From NCBI GenBank assembly GCA_947175005.1, contig CAMWLD010000026.1, positions 1 through 13,433 on the forward strand: 13,433 nt of DNA. Direction: 5' to 3'. The notes beneath the pieces were generated by a model. The model searched no databases and was not told where the DNA came from. It saw only the letters and a list, made by a program, of their open reading frames with translations. Positions 7,240 through 13,433 of the stretch are shown here, in pieces (positions within the stretch are counted from its first letter, which is position 1; each line of letters starts with the position of its first letter). A program made the translations under genes and the position numbers. The DNA comes from an uncultured Ruminococcus sp. Lineage in GTDB: Bacteria > Bacillota > Clostridia > Oscillospirales > Ruminococcaceae.

Positions 7240-7328
7240 AGCATCTCCCTGCCTGTTTTTGTGCATTCCACCGAAATTTACGGCAAATCCTCCCGAAAGT
7301 TCCCTCCACTGAAAACCTATTTATAAAG

Positions 7329-7375
7329 CAACAAAAAGGCTGTTCATGAGCATAGCCCATATGAAACAGCCTTTT
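7329..7375 (-). terminator. Intrinsic terminator of the infC-rpmI-rplT operon
   Basis: On the minus strand AAAAGGCTGTTTCAT (7375-7361) pairs with ATGAACAGCCTTTT (7347-7334) apart from one bulged base, followed by TTTTTGTTG. It lies 15 bases after the rplT stop codon. The A-rich 5' flank means that it could also act in the other direction. Confidence 0.88.
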
Positions 7376-7389
7376 ATTAATAAAACCGA

Positions 7390-7743
7390 TCAAAGAGCGG
7401 CCTTTGCCTTTTCGGTGAGCGCTGTAAAGCCTGCCTCATCGTTGATAGCGATCTCCGAAAGCATTTTCCTGTTGAGGGTTATCCCTGCTTTTTTAAGACC
7501 GTTCATGAATGTGGAATAGTTCATTCCGTTGAGCTTGCAGGCTGCGGAAATTCTTGTTATCCAAAGCCTTCTGAAATCTCTCTTCTTGAGCCTTCTGCCG
7601 ATATAAGCGTAGTTGCCCGACTTCATAACGGCTTCCTTAGCCATTTTGAAGTGCTTGCTCTTTGCGCCCCAGTAGCCCTTAGCGAGCTTTAAAACCTTAT
7701 TTCTTCTCTTGCGAGTCGCCATTGCGCCCTTAACACGAGCCAT
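7390..7743 (-). CDS. rplT: 50S ribosomal protein L20
   Basis: A 117-residue basic protein beginning [20 protein letters not shown], the highly conserved L20 N-terminus whose extended basic tail threads into 23S rRNA during early 50S assembly. [19 protein letters not shown] (51-69) is the family core, and the C-terminal globular domain ends at about residue 117 as usual. GAGGT lies 8 bases before the ATG. L20 is the known autoregulator of this operon in both E. coli and B. subtilis: its C-terminal domain binds a leader structure that imitates its 23S rRNA site, and the infC leader here has the matching parts. It is the last gene of the operon, with a terminator immediately after. Confidence 0.99.
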   Translation of the reverse strand: MARVKGAMATRKRRNKVLKLAKGYWGAKSKHFKMAKEAVMKSGNYAYIGRRLKKRDFRRLWITRISAACKLNGMNYSTFMNGLKKAGITLNRKMLSEIAINDEAGFTALTEKAKAAL

Positions 7744-7790
7744 AATATTTTACCTCCGATTTATTGATGTTATTACTGTGCTGCACATTT

Positions 7791-7827
7791 GCTGCCGTGC
7801 CGCACCTCTGCATTTTTAGGCGGCAGC
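7791..7827 (-). other. Structured spacer between rpmI and rplT
   Basis: In the 101-base rpmI-rplT gap the mRNA can form a hairpin with perfect 7-base arms (GCTGCCG 7827-7821, CGGCAGC 7797-7791), extended inward by CC/GG and CCGC/GCGG options. There is no U-run after it, so it is not a terminator. It may slow RNases or take part in control of rplT; this is inference. Confidence 0.5.
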
Positions 7828-7844
7828 CTTATTTACAGAGCGCC

Positions 7845-8042
7845 TTATTTGTAAGGCATAAGCTCCCTTAAAGTAGCAGCGTTTGCAGAGCCTGCAATGC
7901 CGACTGTGCGGGCAATTCTCTTGCGCTTGTGATCCTTCTGAGTAAGTCTGTGCCTCTTATTGGTCTTCTGATACTTTACCAAACCTGTTTTGGTGAGCTT
8001 GAAACGCTTCTTTGCGCCCGAATGTGTTTTCTGCTTAGGCAT
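7845..8042 (-). CDS. rpmI: 50S ribosomal protein L35
   Basis: A 65-residue, very basic protein starting MPKQKTHSGAKKRFKLTKTG, the standard L35 N-terminus, and ending in AATLRELMPYK, close to the usual C-terminus. The ATG at 8042 has a near-perfect AGGAGG 8 bases upstream. Longer in-frame extensions upstream run back into the end of infC and have no family support. It is the middle gene of infC-rpmI-rplT, 52 bases after the infC stop codon. L35 binds 23S rRNA in the large subunit. Confidence 0.98.
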   Translation of the reverse strand: MPKQKTHSGAKKRFKLTKTGLVKYQKTNKRHRLTQKDHKRKRIARTVGIAGSANAATLRELMPYK

Positions 8043-8094
8043 GAAAATATCCTCCTTTAATTTAACGGTGAAATTATTTCCGGGAACAGACAGC

Positions 8095-8625
8095 CTACTT
8101 TGCCGCCTTAGGGGAAACGAACATAACCAGCGCACGCCCCTCCATTTTCGAGGGCTTGTCAACAACGCCGTATTCCGAAACCGCTTCCTTGAATTTCTCC
8201 AGAAGCTCCTCGCCAAGCTGCGGATGAGCAATTGCACGCTTGCGGAAGCGCACAGAAACCTTCAGCTTGTCACCGCCCTTTAAAAACTTCGCAGCCTGAG
8301 CCGCTTTTGTTTCAAAGTCATGGGTGTCAATGGTGGAGAACATACGTATTTCCTTTATCTCCACTGTTTTCTGATTTTTCTTTGCTTCCTTTTCACGTTT
8401 GGACTGTTCAAAGCAATATTTTCCGTAATCCATGATCTTGCACACAGGCGGAGTTGCCTGGGGAGCGATCTTGACCAGGTCAAGATCCTTTTCAATGGCC
8501 AGCTTCTGAGCGTCCCTTGCGGACATAAGCCCAAGCTGAGCGCCGTCTGCGCCTATTACCCGGATCTCCTTGTCACGGATCTCCTCATTGATCTGAAGTT
8601 CCTTGCTGCTGTCTTTGTTAGCTAT
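8095..8625 (-). CDS. infC: Translation initiation factor IF-3, probable AUA start
   Basis: IF-3 binds the 30S subunit, keeps it from joining 50S too early and checks the start codon-initiator tRNA match. From 8625 the product is 176 residues, normal for the family: N-domain with LQINEEIRDKEIRVIG (10-25), the lysine-rich linker helix around residues 70-90 (EQSKREKEAKKNQ), and C-domain with KVSVRFRKRAIAHPQLG (122-138). No ATG, GTG or TTG gives a normal N-terminus with a well-placed ribosome site. An ATG at about 8705 in frame would translate through the leader terminator. GGGGG lies 8 bases before an ATA at 8625, and I-A-N-K-D there matches the B. subtilis IF-3 start (I-S-K-D, an AUU codon). 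Rare start codons in infC are known to allow IF-3 to control its own synthesis. A GTG at residue -3 is the alternative. Confidence 0.93.
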   Translation of the reverse strand: MANKDSSKELQINEEIRDKEIRVIGADGAQLGLMSARDAQKLAIEKDLDLVKIAPQATPPVCKIMDYGKYCFEQSKREKEAKKNQKTVEIKEIRMFSTIDTHDFETKAAQAAKFLKGGDKLKVSVRFRKRAIAHPQLGEELLEKFKEAVSEYGVVDKPSKMEGRALVMFVSPKAAK

Positions 8626-8817
8626 AGCGAGCACCCCCGTATTACCGTTGATATTTGTAAAAATAAAATTCGGCAGAACCTGTAAGCGCTGCCGACAATA
8701 ACTCATTATCACCGCAAAGGAACAAAGAAAGCGGTCAATGAAAGGAAGTTATTGACCCATGCTCGCCTGATTTGATGCGGCAGGGTGAGAGCAGCTGCTC
8801 TGCTTTATTTTTCGTAC
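8626..8817 (-). ncRNA. L20-type leader of the infC operon, with attenuator
   Basis: The about 190-base leader from the promoter to the infC start is highly structured. (a) The palindrome AGAGCAGCTGCTCT at 8801-8788. (b) An irregular composite stem: CAATAACT (8754-8747) with AGTTATTG (8703-8696), CATT (8740-8737) with AATG (8707-8704), and ACCGC (8735-8731) with GCGGT (8715-8711). (c) A terminator hairpin starting one base after the composite stem. (d) CTGCCG at 8783-8778, identical to the 3' arm of the terminator, which could pair with the terminator's 5' arm instead. This fits the B. subtilis model in which L20 binds an irregular stem and favours premature termination. The pairings are seen in the sequence; the L20 role is inferred from the family. 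Confidence 0.82.
8659..8694 (-). terminator. Leader attenuator terminator before infC
   Basis: On the minus strand CGGCAG (8694-8689) pairs with CTGCCG (8676-8671) over a 12-base loop, followed by AATTTTATTTTT. It lies 34 bases before the proposed AUA start, so termination here would switch off the whole operon. Confidence 0.8.
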
Positions 8818-8823
8818 TTGTCT

Positions 8824-8852
8824 ATTATACCACAGGTGGAATACTTTGTCAA
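8824..8852 (-). promoter_or_regulatory. Consensus sigma-A promoter of the infC operon
   Basis: On the minus strand TTGACA (8852-8847), exactly 17 bases, then TATAAT (8829-8824): both boxes match the consensus perfectly. Transcription would start near 8817, giving a leader of about 190 bases. A second TTGACG lies seven bases farther upstream (8859-8854) but has no -10 box at the right distance. Confidence 0.95.
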
Positions 8853-9031
8853 TCGTCAATCGAAAATTTATTGCTTTTCTCCCTTTTGCACAATCCTGCG
8901 AACAACAACGCCTGTTGTATTATTGACATTACACAAAAGCATAAAGTTACAAAACACCCGTATAACGGTTTCCGAAGGGAACCTGCAAGCGCAAATTCCC
9001 CCGAATATCCCCATAAACCGACAATTTCCGA
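8853..9031. other. Gap between the HTH gene and the infC promoter
   Basis: I see no gene here. The minus strand has a short hairpin with GGTTCCC/GGAAACC arms (one G-U pair) at about 8969-8985 and a small ACAAC/GTTGT hairpin near 8905-8918. Neither is followed by a clean U-run, so the terminator of the helix-turn-helix gene is uncertain. Confidence 0.5.
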
Positions 9032-9448
9032 TTATTCGTCGCCGCCTGCGTTATTATCATTCAGAAGCTGGGCATATGCCTTGTCGGAAAAGTATTCGTC
9101 AAGGGCTTTTTTGGAAATGGAATACCCTGCGGACGTGCTGATGTATTCGCTTATCTCTCCCTTGGTAATGGCAGCCTTTACCTCGGATTCGGTTATTTTA
9201 AGGTACTGGGCTGCCTCGGCTGCCGTGAAATAATCGGTGCTTTCGGGCTTTACCGTCAAATTTGAGGGAGCAGAATAGGTCGAAGCAAAATCCTTCTCAT
9301 TCACTGCCGTTGTCAGCTTTTTCAGCGAGCTGCTTATTATCGCTGCGGAAATAATAAGGCAAATTCCCAGAATAAGCGCTGCCATAAGGGTTGCCGCTGC
9401 GGGCACGGGTCTTGATGAGCTTTTGCGGGGAGCGTTTCTTTGATCCAT
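9032..9448 (-). CDS. Membrane-anchored protein with excisionase/MerR-like helix-turn-helix
   Basis: A 138-residue protein with three parts: a short basic tail (1-14, five basic residues), one strongly hydrophobic helix (about 18-41, ending in an S/I-rich run) and, after a Ser/Thr/Pro-containing linker (45-70), a domain reading YFTAAEAAQYLKITESEV (73-90) then a helix, a small wing and ISKKALDEYF (111-120). The last part matches the excisionase-type helix-turn-helix pattern (Y-L-x-h-S-x-x-x-V followed by a short beta-wing and a final helix). The basic N-terminus would stay inside, which would place the C-terminal domain outside; if so, the fold is unlikely to bind DNA and may bind protein or wall. 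The ATG at 9448 has AAAGGTGG 8 bases upstream; a GTG 12 bases earlier lies inside that site. It follows addA after 95 bases. Function unknown. Confidence 0.75.
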   Translation of the reverse strand: MDQRNAPRKSSSRPVPAAATLMAALILGICLIISAAIISSSLKKLTTAVNEKDFASTYSAPSNLTVKPESTDYFTAAEAAQYLKITESEVKAAITKGEISEYISTSAGYSISKKALDEYFSDKAYAQLLNDNNAGGDE

Positions 9449-9494
9449 AAAAATAACCACCTTTATTTAGATTTTCGGATTAAGGGACAATAGG

Positions 9495-9520
9495 CTAATC
9501 AGCCTTGCTAATCAGCCTTG
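9495..9520 (-). repeat. 13-base tandem duplication between addA and the HTH gene
   Basis: CTAATCAGCCTTG occurs twice without a gap (9495-9507, 9508-9520). The first copy with its flank can form AGGCT/AGCCT (9492-9505). It lies 24 bases after the addA stop codon and about 47 bases before the next start codon, where an operator or a remnant of slippage would be equally plausible. Confidence 0.8.
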
Positions 9521-9543
9521 CGGAAAGCCTGTAACATAAGGTT

Positions 9544-12500
9544 TTACAGCTTTATCCTGATCTCCTCTCCAAGGTAAAACGAGTATATCAGAGCCTCCTT
9601 TACGGGAGCGCCCAGGATAAGGGAAAATGCTGCCGCATAGAGCCCGAGCTGCCGCCTGTAGCGGTTCACAAGCACTCCGGGGTATTCGGTGCGGTCGGTC
9701 TTGTAGTCGCAGAGCACATAGCCGTCCCCCTCCTTGAAGATAAGATCGGCAACTCCCTGCAACATCCCCTCGGTATTATTATAAACCTTTAAATCGTCAT
9801 CGTCAAGCCCTAAATCGGAAATTTTTACAAGAAATTTTCTTTCCCGCATAAATTCCCCCTCTTTCATCATTCTCAAAAAGAGCTTGCTGCGGATAAATTT
9901 CCCTATTATCTTCGGGTCTATGCACTCCGCCTGCGCCTCGGTAACTGTCCCTTTATGGGCAAGGGCTTCTATCTCCTCGGCTATCGCCGCTTCCTTGTCG
10001 CCCGCATTGTGCAGCTTGTAAAAATCCGCCTGCTGCATAAATGCATGATAGGCGTTTCCTCGGTCGGCGGCGGTCAGCTTTCCCGAAACGGGGCGGATTA
10101 TCTCTTCCCCGTCGCCGTCCGTTGACAGCGGGTCATAGCTGTCGATCTCGGGGAAAATTTCCGACCCCGAATATTCAAAGGGCAGCGTATCTGCTTCCGC
10201 TTCCGATTCCCCGAATACGAGAGACGGTGCGGCAGCGGCAGCCGTGGTTTCCTCGGGCGTTTCCCGATTTTCGGCTGCCAAGTTCCCGACGGTCAAATCA
10301 TTGACTGTCGGCGATTCGGCTGCCGCATTTTTGGCTGCCATATTTTTGGCAATTTGGCTTACCGTCAGCTTTGCGGGAATGGGTTCATAGGAAAATCCCG
10401 ACTGAATGTTAAACAGCCTTGCAACAGTCTCGTAAATTTTCGGGTCAATAGCTTCTGCATTTTTTTCCTCACCGTTCTCCCCCGGCTTCTCTTCGGATAT
10501 CACGTCAAATTCTTCGCTGACAATATCGGAAACAGCTTCCTCCGCTCTCTTTTCACCGGGAACATTTAGCCTTAGCGTGCCGCCGGCGGTATCGTAACGG
10601 GAAATATCCCTTGATAACTCAAACTCCGCAAGTCCCGAAGCAAGTATATCCGCAAGGCAGTCCTCTGCGATCGCTGCGCAGTCCCTCTTTGCCTCCCCGC
10701 AGCATTTTGCACCCTTTGAAAGAATGGCGGCAGCAATGCTTTTTTTGCTTTCTCCGCCGCCCTTCCGACGGGTTATAAAAAGCCGTTCTCTCGCCCTTGT
10801 GAGCGCCACGTAAAGCAGCATCATGTCCTCGTCGCTTTCGGATCTTCGCTTCATAGCCTTTATGGTGCAGGAGGGCAGAGTCTTGTACCGCAGCCGTTCG
10901 CGGGAATTTTTCCGGGAATTATTTCCCATTTCCGCAGCCGCCGTAATGTCCAGTCCCACACCCGCCGTCGGATGAAAGCAGTATGTACTTTCGCCCCCGC
11001 GATTTACCTTTTCCGAACCGCACAGGAACACATAAGGATACTCCAGTCCCTTTGATCTGTGTATGGTCTGAATGACCACAGCGTCGCCCCTTGTAGGTCT
11101 CTGCACGGGCATTCCTATGCCGCTGCTTTGAAGAATATCCACTTTTCGCACAAAGGAGGCCACCGAGCCGTCCCCCGATTTATCGAGACCCGCCGCCGCA
11201 TTCTGAAGAGCGTCAAGATTTCCCGATTTCTCCCTGCCTCCCTCGCTGCGGGCTATGACAGCCCCATAATCCGTATCCTCGTAAATATGCAGTATCATTT
11301 CCCGTGATGTGTGGGTAAGGGCGTATTCCCGAAGCTTTCCGAATTTTTCCAGAAAATCCGCACAGCGGGAGCGTATGCAGACTGCACTTTCATTCTCCGT
11401 CAGGGAAACGCCTGCGATCCTGCCGTAAAGACTGCCGCTGTCGGTGCTTCCGCTGCTGCCGCTTCCTCTGTTGTCGGCGTTGCTATTGTCAGTGCCACTG
11501 TTGTCAGCGTTGCTGACGCCGAAAAGCTTTATCTGCGCCATTTCCTCCGCCGTGAACATAAACAGCGGCGACATCATGGCAGACATTAACGGCACGTCCT
11601 TCCAAGGGTTGTCCACTGCCCGCAGAAGGTTTATCACCGCCAGCGTTTCCCCTGCCTCCAGCAGATCGGTCTTTGCGGGAGAAACGCATTGCAGCCCCTG
11701 TGCTTCAAGCGCTTTTGCATATACGGGGAAATAATTTGAGGTGCGGCTTAGTATGCAGAAATCGCTCGGCCTTGCATGGAGAGTTTCCGAAATGATCTCC
11801 TTTATCCTTGCCGCAACAGCCGCCGCCTCCGCTTCCGCGCGGTCCGCCTTTGAAAGCTTTTCAAAGCCGTCATTTTCCCTGTCCGTATCCTCCTTTTTCC
11901 TTGCCTCCGCTATATCCCACGCATATCTGTCCGTAATATCAATAATTTCCGTGGGAAATTCGCCCTGCGGGGCTTCTTCCCTGCCGCAAACAAGGCTGTC
12001 CGCCTCGCCGTAATCCACGCCGCCCCGCCGCTCGCTCATTACCGCAGTGAAGAATCTGTTCACAAAGTCCACCACAGGGCGGCTGCTTCTGAAATTCCGC
12101 CGCAGCAGAATATGGGAGGGAGTGTCCCCCTTATCATCATAGGGCACGCTCTCTTTAAGGCTCTTTACAAACAGCTCGGGCTCGGCGCTTCGGAAGCGGT
12201 AAATAGACTGCTTTACATCTCCCACCGCAAAGAAATTGCTGCCCGGCGCACAGACGCTGCCTCCCTTGCTGAGCATTCGGAAAATAAGCTCCTGGATTTC
12301 CGTGGAATCCTGAAATTCGTCTATCATCACAAGGCTTATGCTGTCGGAAATATTTTTTGCTGCCTCCGTGGGCGTTATCCTGCCGTCCCGAATTCGGCAT
12401 AAAAGGCCGCAGGTCAGCTGCTCCGCGTCGCTGAAGCTAAGCACGTTCCGCTCCGCTTTAAGATCGCTTTCCCTGTCCATTACGTCCTTCATCAGCTCAA

Positions 12501-13433
12501 AAAGCAGCTCCAGTATCTCGCCGTGCTTTCGGTAATCGCTTTTTATCTGCTCCTCCGTGAACCGCAGGGGCGTGCCCGTCGGCGCAGAAGCTCCCGTGTT
12601 CCGAAATTCGTAAAAATCCGAGGCGGCCTTGTAATAAAGCTTGCGCACCTCCTTGACATCCGAGCTTATGTCGATCTCTTCCCCGTCCCTTTCAAATTTT
12701 ATGGAGGGGACTGTTTTTCCCGAATAGCTTACAACGCCTTTTTTATCGGTCTTTTCATTGCCCGCCTCCACAGGCGTCGGGGGCTCGAATAAGCTGCACG
12801 TTTTTTTCTTTCCACGGGAAATTTCTTCAATCTCATTCGCCAGCCCGTCCGATATTTTTTTAAGCAGAGAATGATCGTCATTTACCGTCCCTGCGGCAGC
12901 CTCTATATTTTTTAACAGCTTGGGGTTTCCCTTTTCGCTTTCGGGGAGATTTTCCTTAACATTTGCAATATACGCCGACAGGCATTTTGCGGCATTTGCA
13001 GCGTTTTCCATACGCTCCGCCGCCAGCCTTAAATAATCCGCCGCAACTCCCTTTCCCGGAGAAAAATCCACCGAATTTTCCTTGTAATATTTCACCGTCT
13101 CGTCCATTTTATCACGGGGAAAGGGCAAAGTCAGATAATGCTCCCGCAGGTCAAGGATAATACCCGTGAGCTTCTCAATATCCCTTTCGCCGCCGCAGAA
13201 AAAATCGGTAAGGAGCTTCATTTTTTCGGGGGAGCTTTTTATGTAATTTTCATAGGCGCTTTCGATCGCCTTTAGAATAATATTTTTCTCGTTGTCATTG
13301 TCGATTATGGCAAAGGCAGGGTCGACCCCCGTTATCCCCGAATTTTCCCTGATAAGCCTGAAGCAGTAGGAGTGAATGGTGGATATATTCGCCGATTGCA
13401 AAAGATCCAGCTGTGATGATATGTGACCCCCCC
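9544..13433 (-). CDS. addA: ATP-dependent helicase/nuclease subunit A (AddA), 5' end beyond right edge
   Basis: AddA pairs with AddB to resect double-strand breaks and hand DNA to RecA. The frame is open to the right edge, so the Walker A region is outside; about 1296 residues are visible. Counting from the TTG at 13401: ISTIHSYC (6-13), LSFSDAEQL (321-329), motif II MIDEFQDST (359-367), FAVGDVKQSIYRFR (391-404), LRRNFRSSRPVV (433-444), VVIQTIHRSKGLEY (775-788), and motif VI YVALTRARERL (864-874). The C-terminal RecB-type nuclease shows RGNAYHAFMQ (1114-1123) and the GVADLIF (1216-1222) plus LCDYKTDR (1230-1237) core, with Asp1219, Asp1232, Lys1234 and Gln1251 in RRQLGLY. Both helicase and nuclease therefore look intact. 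Two inserts (629-657, 1019-1070) are low-complexity. addB would be expected upstream, outside the window. Confidence 0.95.
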   Translation of the reverse strand, partial: GGHISSQLDLLQSANISTIHSYCFRLIRENSGITGVDPAFAIIDNDNEKNIILKAIESAYENYIKSSPEKMKLLTDFFCGGERDIEKLTGIILDLREHYLTLPFPRDKMDETVKYYKENSVDFSPGKGVAADYLRLAAERMENAANAAKCLSAYIANVKENLPESEKGNPKLLKNIEAAAGTVNDDHSLLKKISDGLANEIEEISRGKKKTCSLFEPPTPVEAGNEKTDKKGVVSYSGKTVPSIKFERDGEEIDISSDVKEVRKLYYKAASDFYEFRNTGASAPTGTPLRFTEEQIKSDYRKHGEILELLFELMKDVMDRESDLKAERNVLSFSDAEQLTCGLLCRIRDGRITPTEAAKNISDSISLVMIDEFQDSTEIQELIFRMLSKGGSVCAPGSNFFAVGDVKQSIYRFRSAEPELFVKSLKESVPYDDKGDTPSHILLRRNFRSSRPVVDFVNRFFTAVMSERRGGVDYGEADSLVCGREEAPQGEFPTEIIDITDRYAWDIAEARKKEDTDRENDGFEKLSKADRAEAEAAAVAARIKEIISETLHARPSDFCILSRTSNYFPVYAKALEAQGLQCVSPAKTDLLEAGETLAVINLLRAVDNPWKDVPLMSAMMSPLFMFTAEEMAQIKLFGVSNADNSGTDNSNADNRGSGSSGSTDSGSLYGRIAGVSLTENESAVCIRSRCADFLEKFGKLREYALTHTSREMILHIYEDTDYGAVIARSEGGREKSGNLDALQNAAAGLDKSGDGSVASFVRKVDILQSSGIGMPVQRPTRGDAVVIQTIHRSKGLEYPYVFLCGSEKVNRGGESTYCFHPTAGVGLDITAAAEMGNNSRKNSRERLRYKTLPSCTIKAMKRRSESDEDMMLLYVALTRARERLFITRRKGGGESKKSIAAAILSKGAKCCGEAKRDCAAIAEDCLADILASGLAEFELSRDISRYDTAGGTLRLNVPGEKRAEEAVSDIVSEEFDVISEEKPGENGEEKNAEAIDPKIYETVARLFNIQSGFSYEPIPAKLTVSQIAKNMAAKNAAAESPTVNDLTVGNLAAENRETPEETTAAAAAPSLVFGESEAEADTLPFEYSGSEIFPEIDSYDPLSTDGDGEEIIRPVSGKLTAADRGNAYHAFMQQADFYKLHNAGDKEAAIAEEIEALAHKGTVTEAQAECIDPKIIGKFIRSKLFLRMMKEGEFMRERKFLVKISDLGLDDDDLKVYNNTEGMLQGVADLIFKEGDGYVLCDYKTDRTEYPGVLVNRYRRQLGLYAAAFSLILGAPVKEALIYSFYLGEEIRIKL
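11470..11514 (-). repeat. In-frame 15-base direct repeat coding SNADN in AddA
   Basis: GTTGTCAGCGTTGCT (11500-11514) and GTTGTCGGCGTTGCT (11470-11484) on the plus strand differ at one base and are 30 bases apart, both in the coding frame. They encode two SNADN units inside an Asn/Asp/Ser/Gly-rich insert, which points to expansion by replication slippage within the gene. Confidence 0.75.

Noticed and set aside
7239..7266. Methyltransferase start at the ATG at 7266
   Set aside because: The purine stretch before it is only one base away from the ATG, whereas the ATG at 7239 has a well-spaced GGGAG and gives a family-like N-terminus.
8095..8712. infC starting at the upstream in-frame codon at 8712
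   Set aside because: It would translate through the terminator hairpin and U-run and add 29 residues with no family match.
8749..8760. Three-codon ORF ATG GGT CAA TAA in the infC leader
   Set aside because: The AGGCGAG before it is weak and the sequence is better explained as one strand of the leader stem.
8965..8990. GGTTCCC/GGAAACC hairpin as terminator of the HTH gene
   Set aside because: No U-run follows it on the minus strand.

Overview
The window looks like a piece of a low-to-medium GC Firmicutes chromosome, most likely a Clostridia member of the Ruminococcus/Oscillospiraceae type. The evidence is family-level resemblance of the TopA, IF-3 and TrmFO proteins, strong AGGAGG-type ribosome binding sites, a textbook sigma-A promoter and an L20-type infC leader. 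This is an impression from the proteins, not a database result. Every gene I can support lies on the minus strand, so transcription runs from right to left.

Reading in the direction of transcription: (1) 13433-9544 is a 5'-truncated addA, the helicase-nuclease of RecBCD-type recombination. (2) 9448-9032 is a small membrane-anchored protein with an excisionase/MerR-like helix-turn-helix domain. (3) 8852-7333 is a complete infC-rpmI-rplT operon with a consensus promoter, a structured leader holding an attenuator, and an intrinsic terminator after rplT. Its infC probably starts at an AUA codon. (4) 7239-6460 is a SpoU/TrmH-family rRNA 2'-O-methyltransferase resembling B. subtilis YsgA/RlmP. (5) A likely 18-codon leader ORF (6245-6189) precedes dprA (6170-4761), which is followed by topA (4427-2349) and trmFO (2226-904), the common Firmicutes order. 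(6) A YcxB-like membrane protein (826-227) and a GNAT acetyltransferase (211 to the left edge) follow as accessory genes.

The content is mainly information processing: translation initiation, ribosomal proteins, tRNA and rRNA modification, DNA topology, and recombination/uptake. I see no CRISPR array, insertion sequence, prophage, tRNA or rRNA gene.

The most interesting non-coding signals are the infC leader with two mutually exclusive pairings, a family of GCAAGA(A/G) heptamer repeats in three intergenic gaps and in both orientations around topA, and an AT-rich 333-base gap between dprA and topA with an 18-base perfect inverted repeat. I did not find a clearly new multi-gene system. The least explained gene is the membrane-anchored helix-turn-helix protein next to addA.
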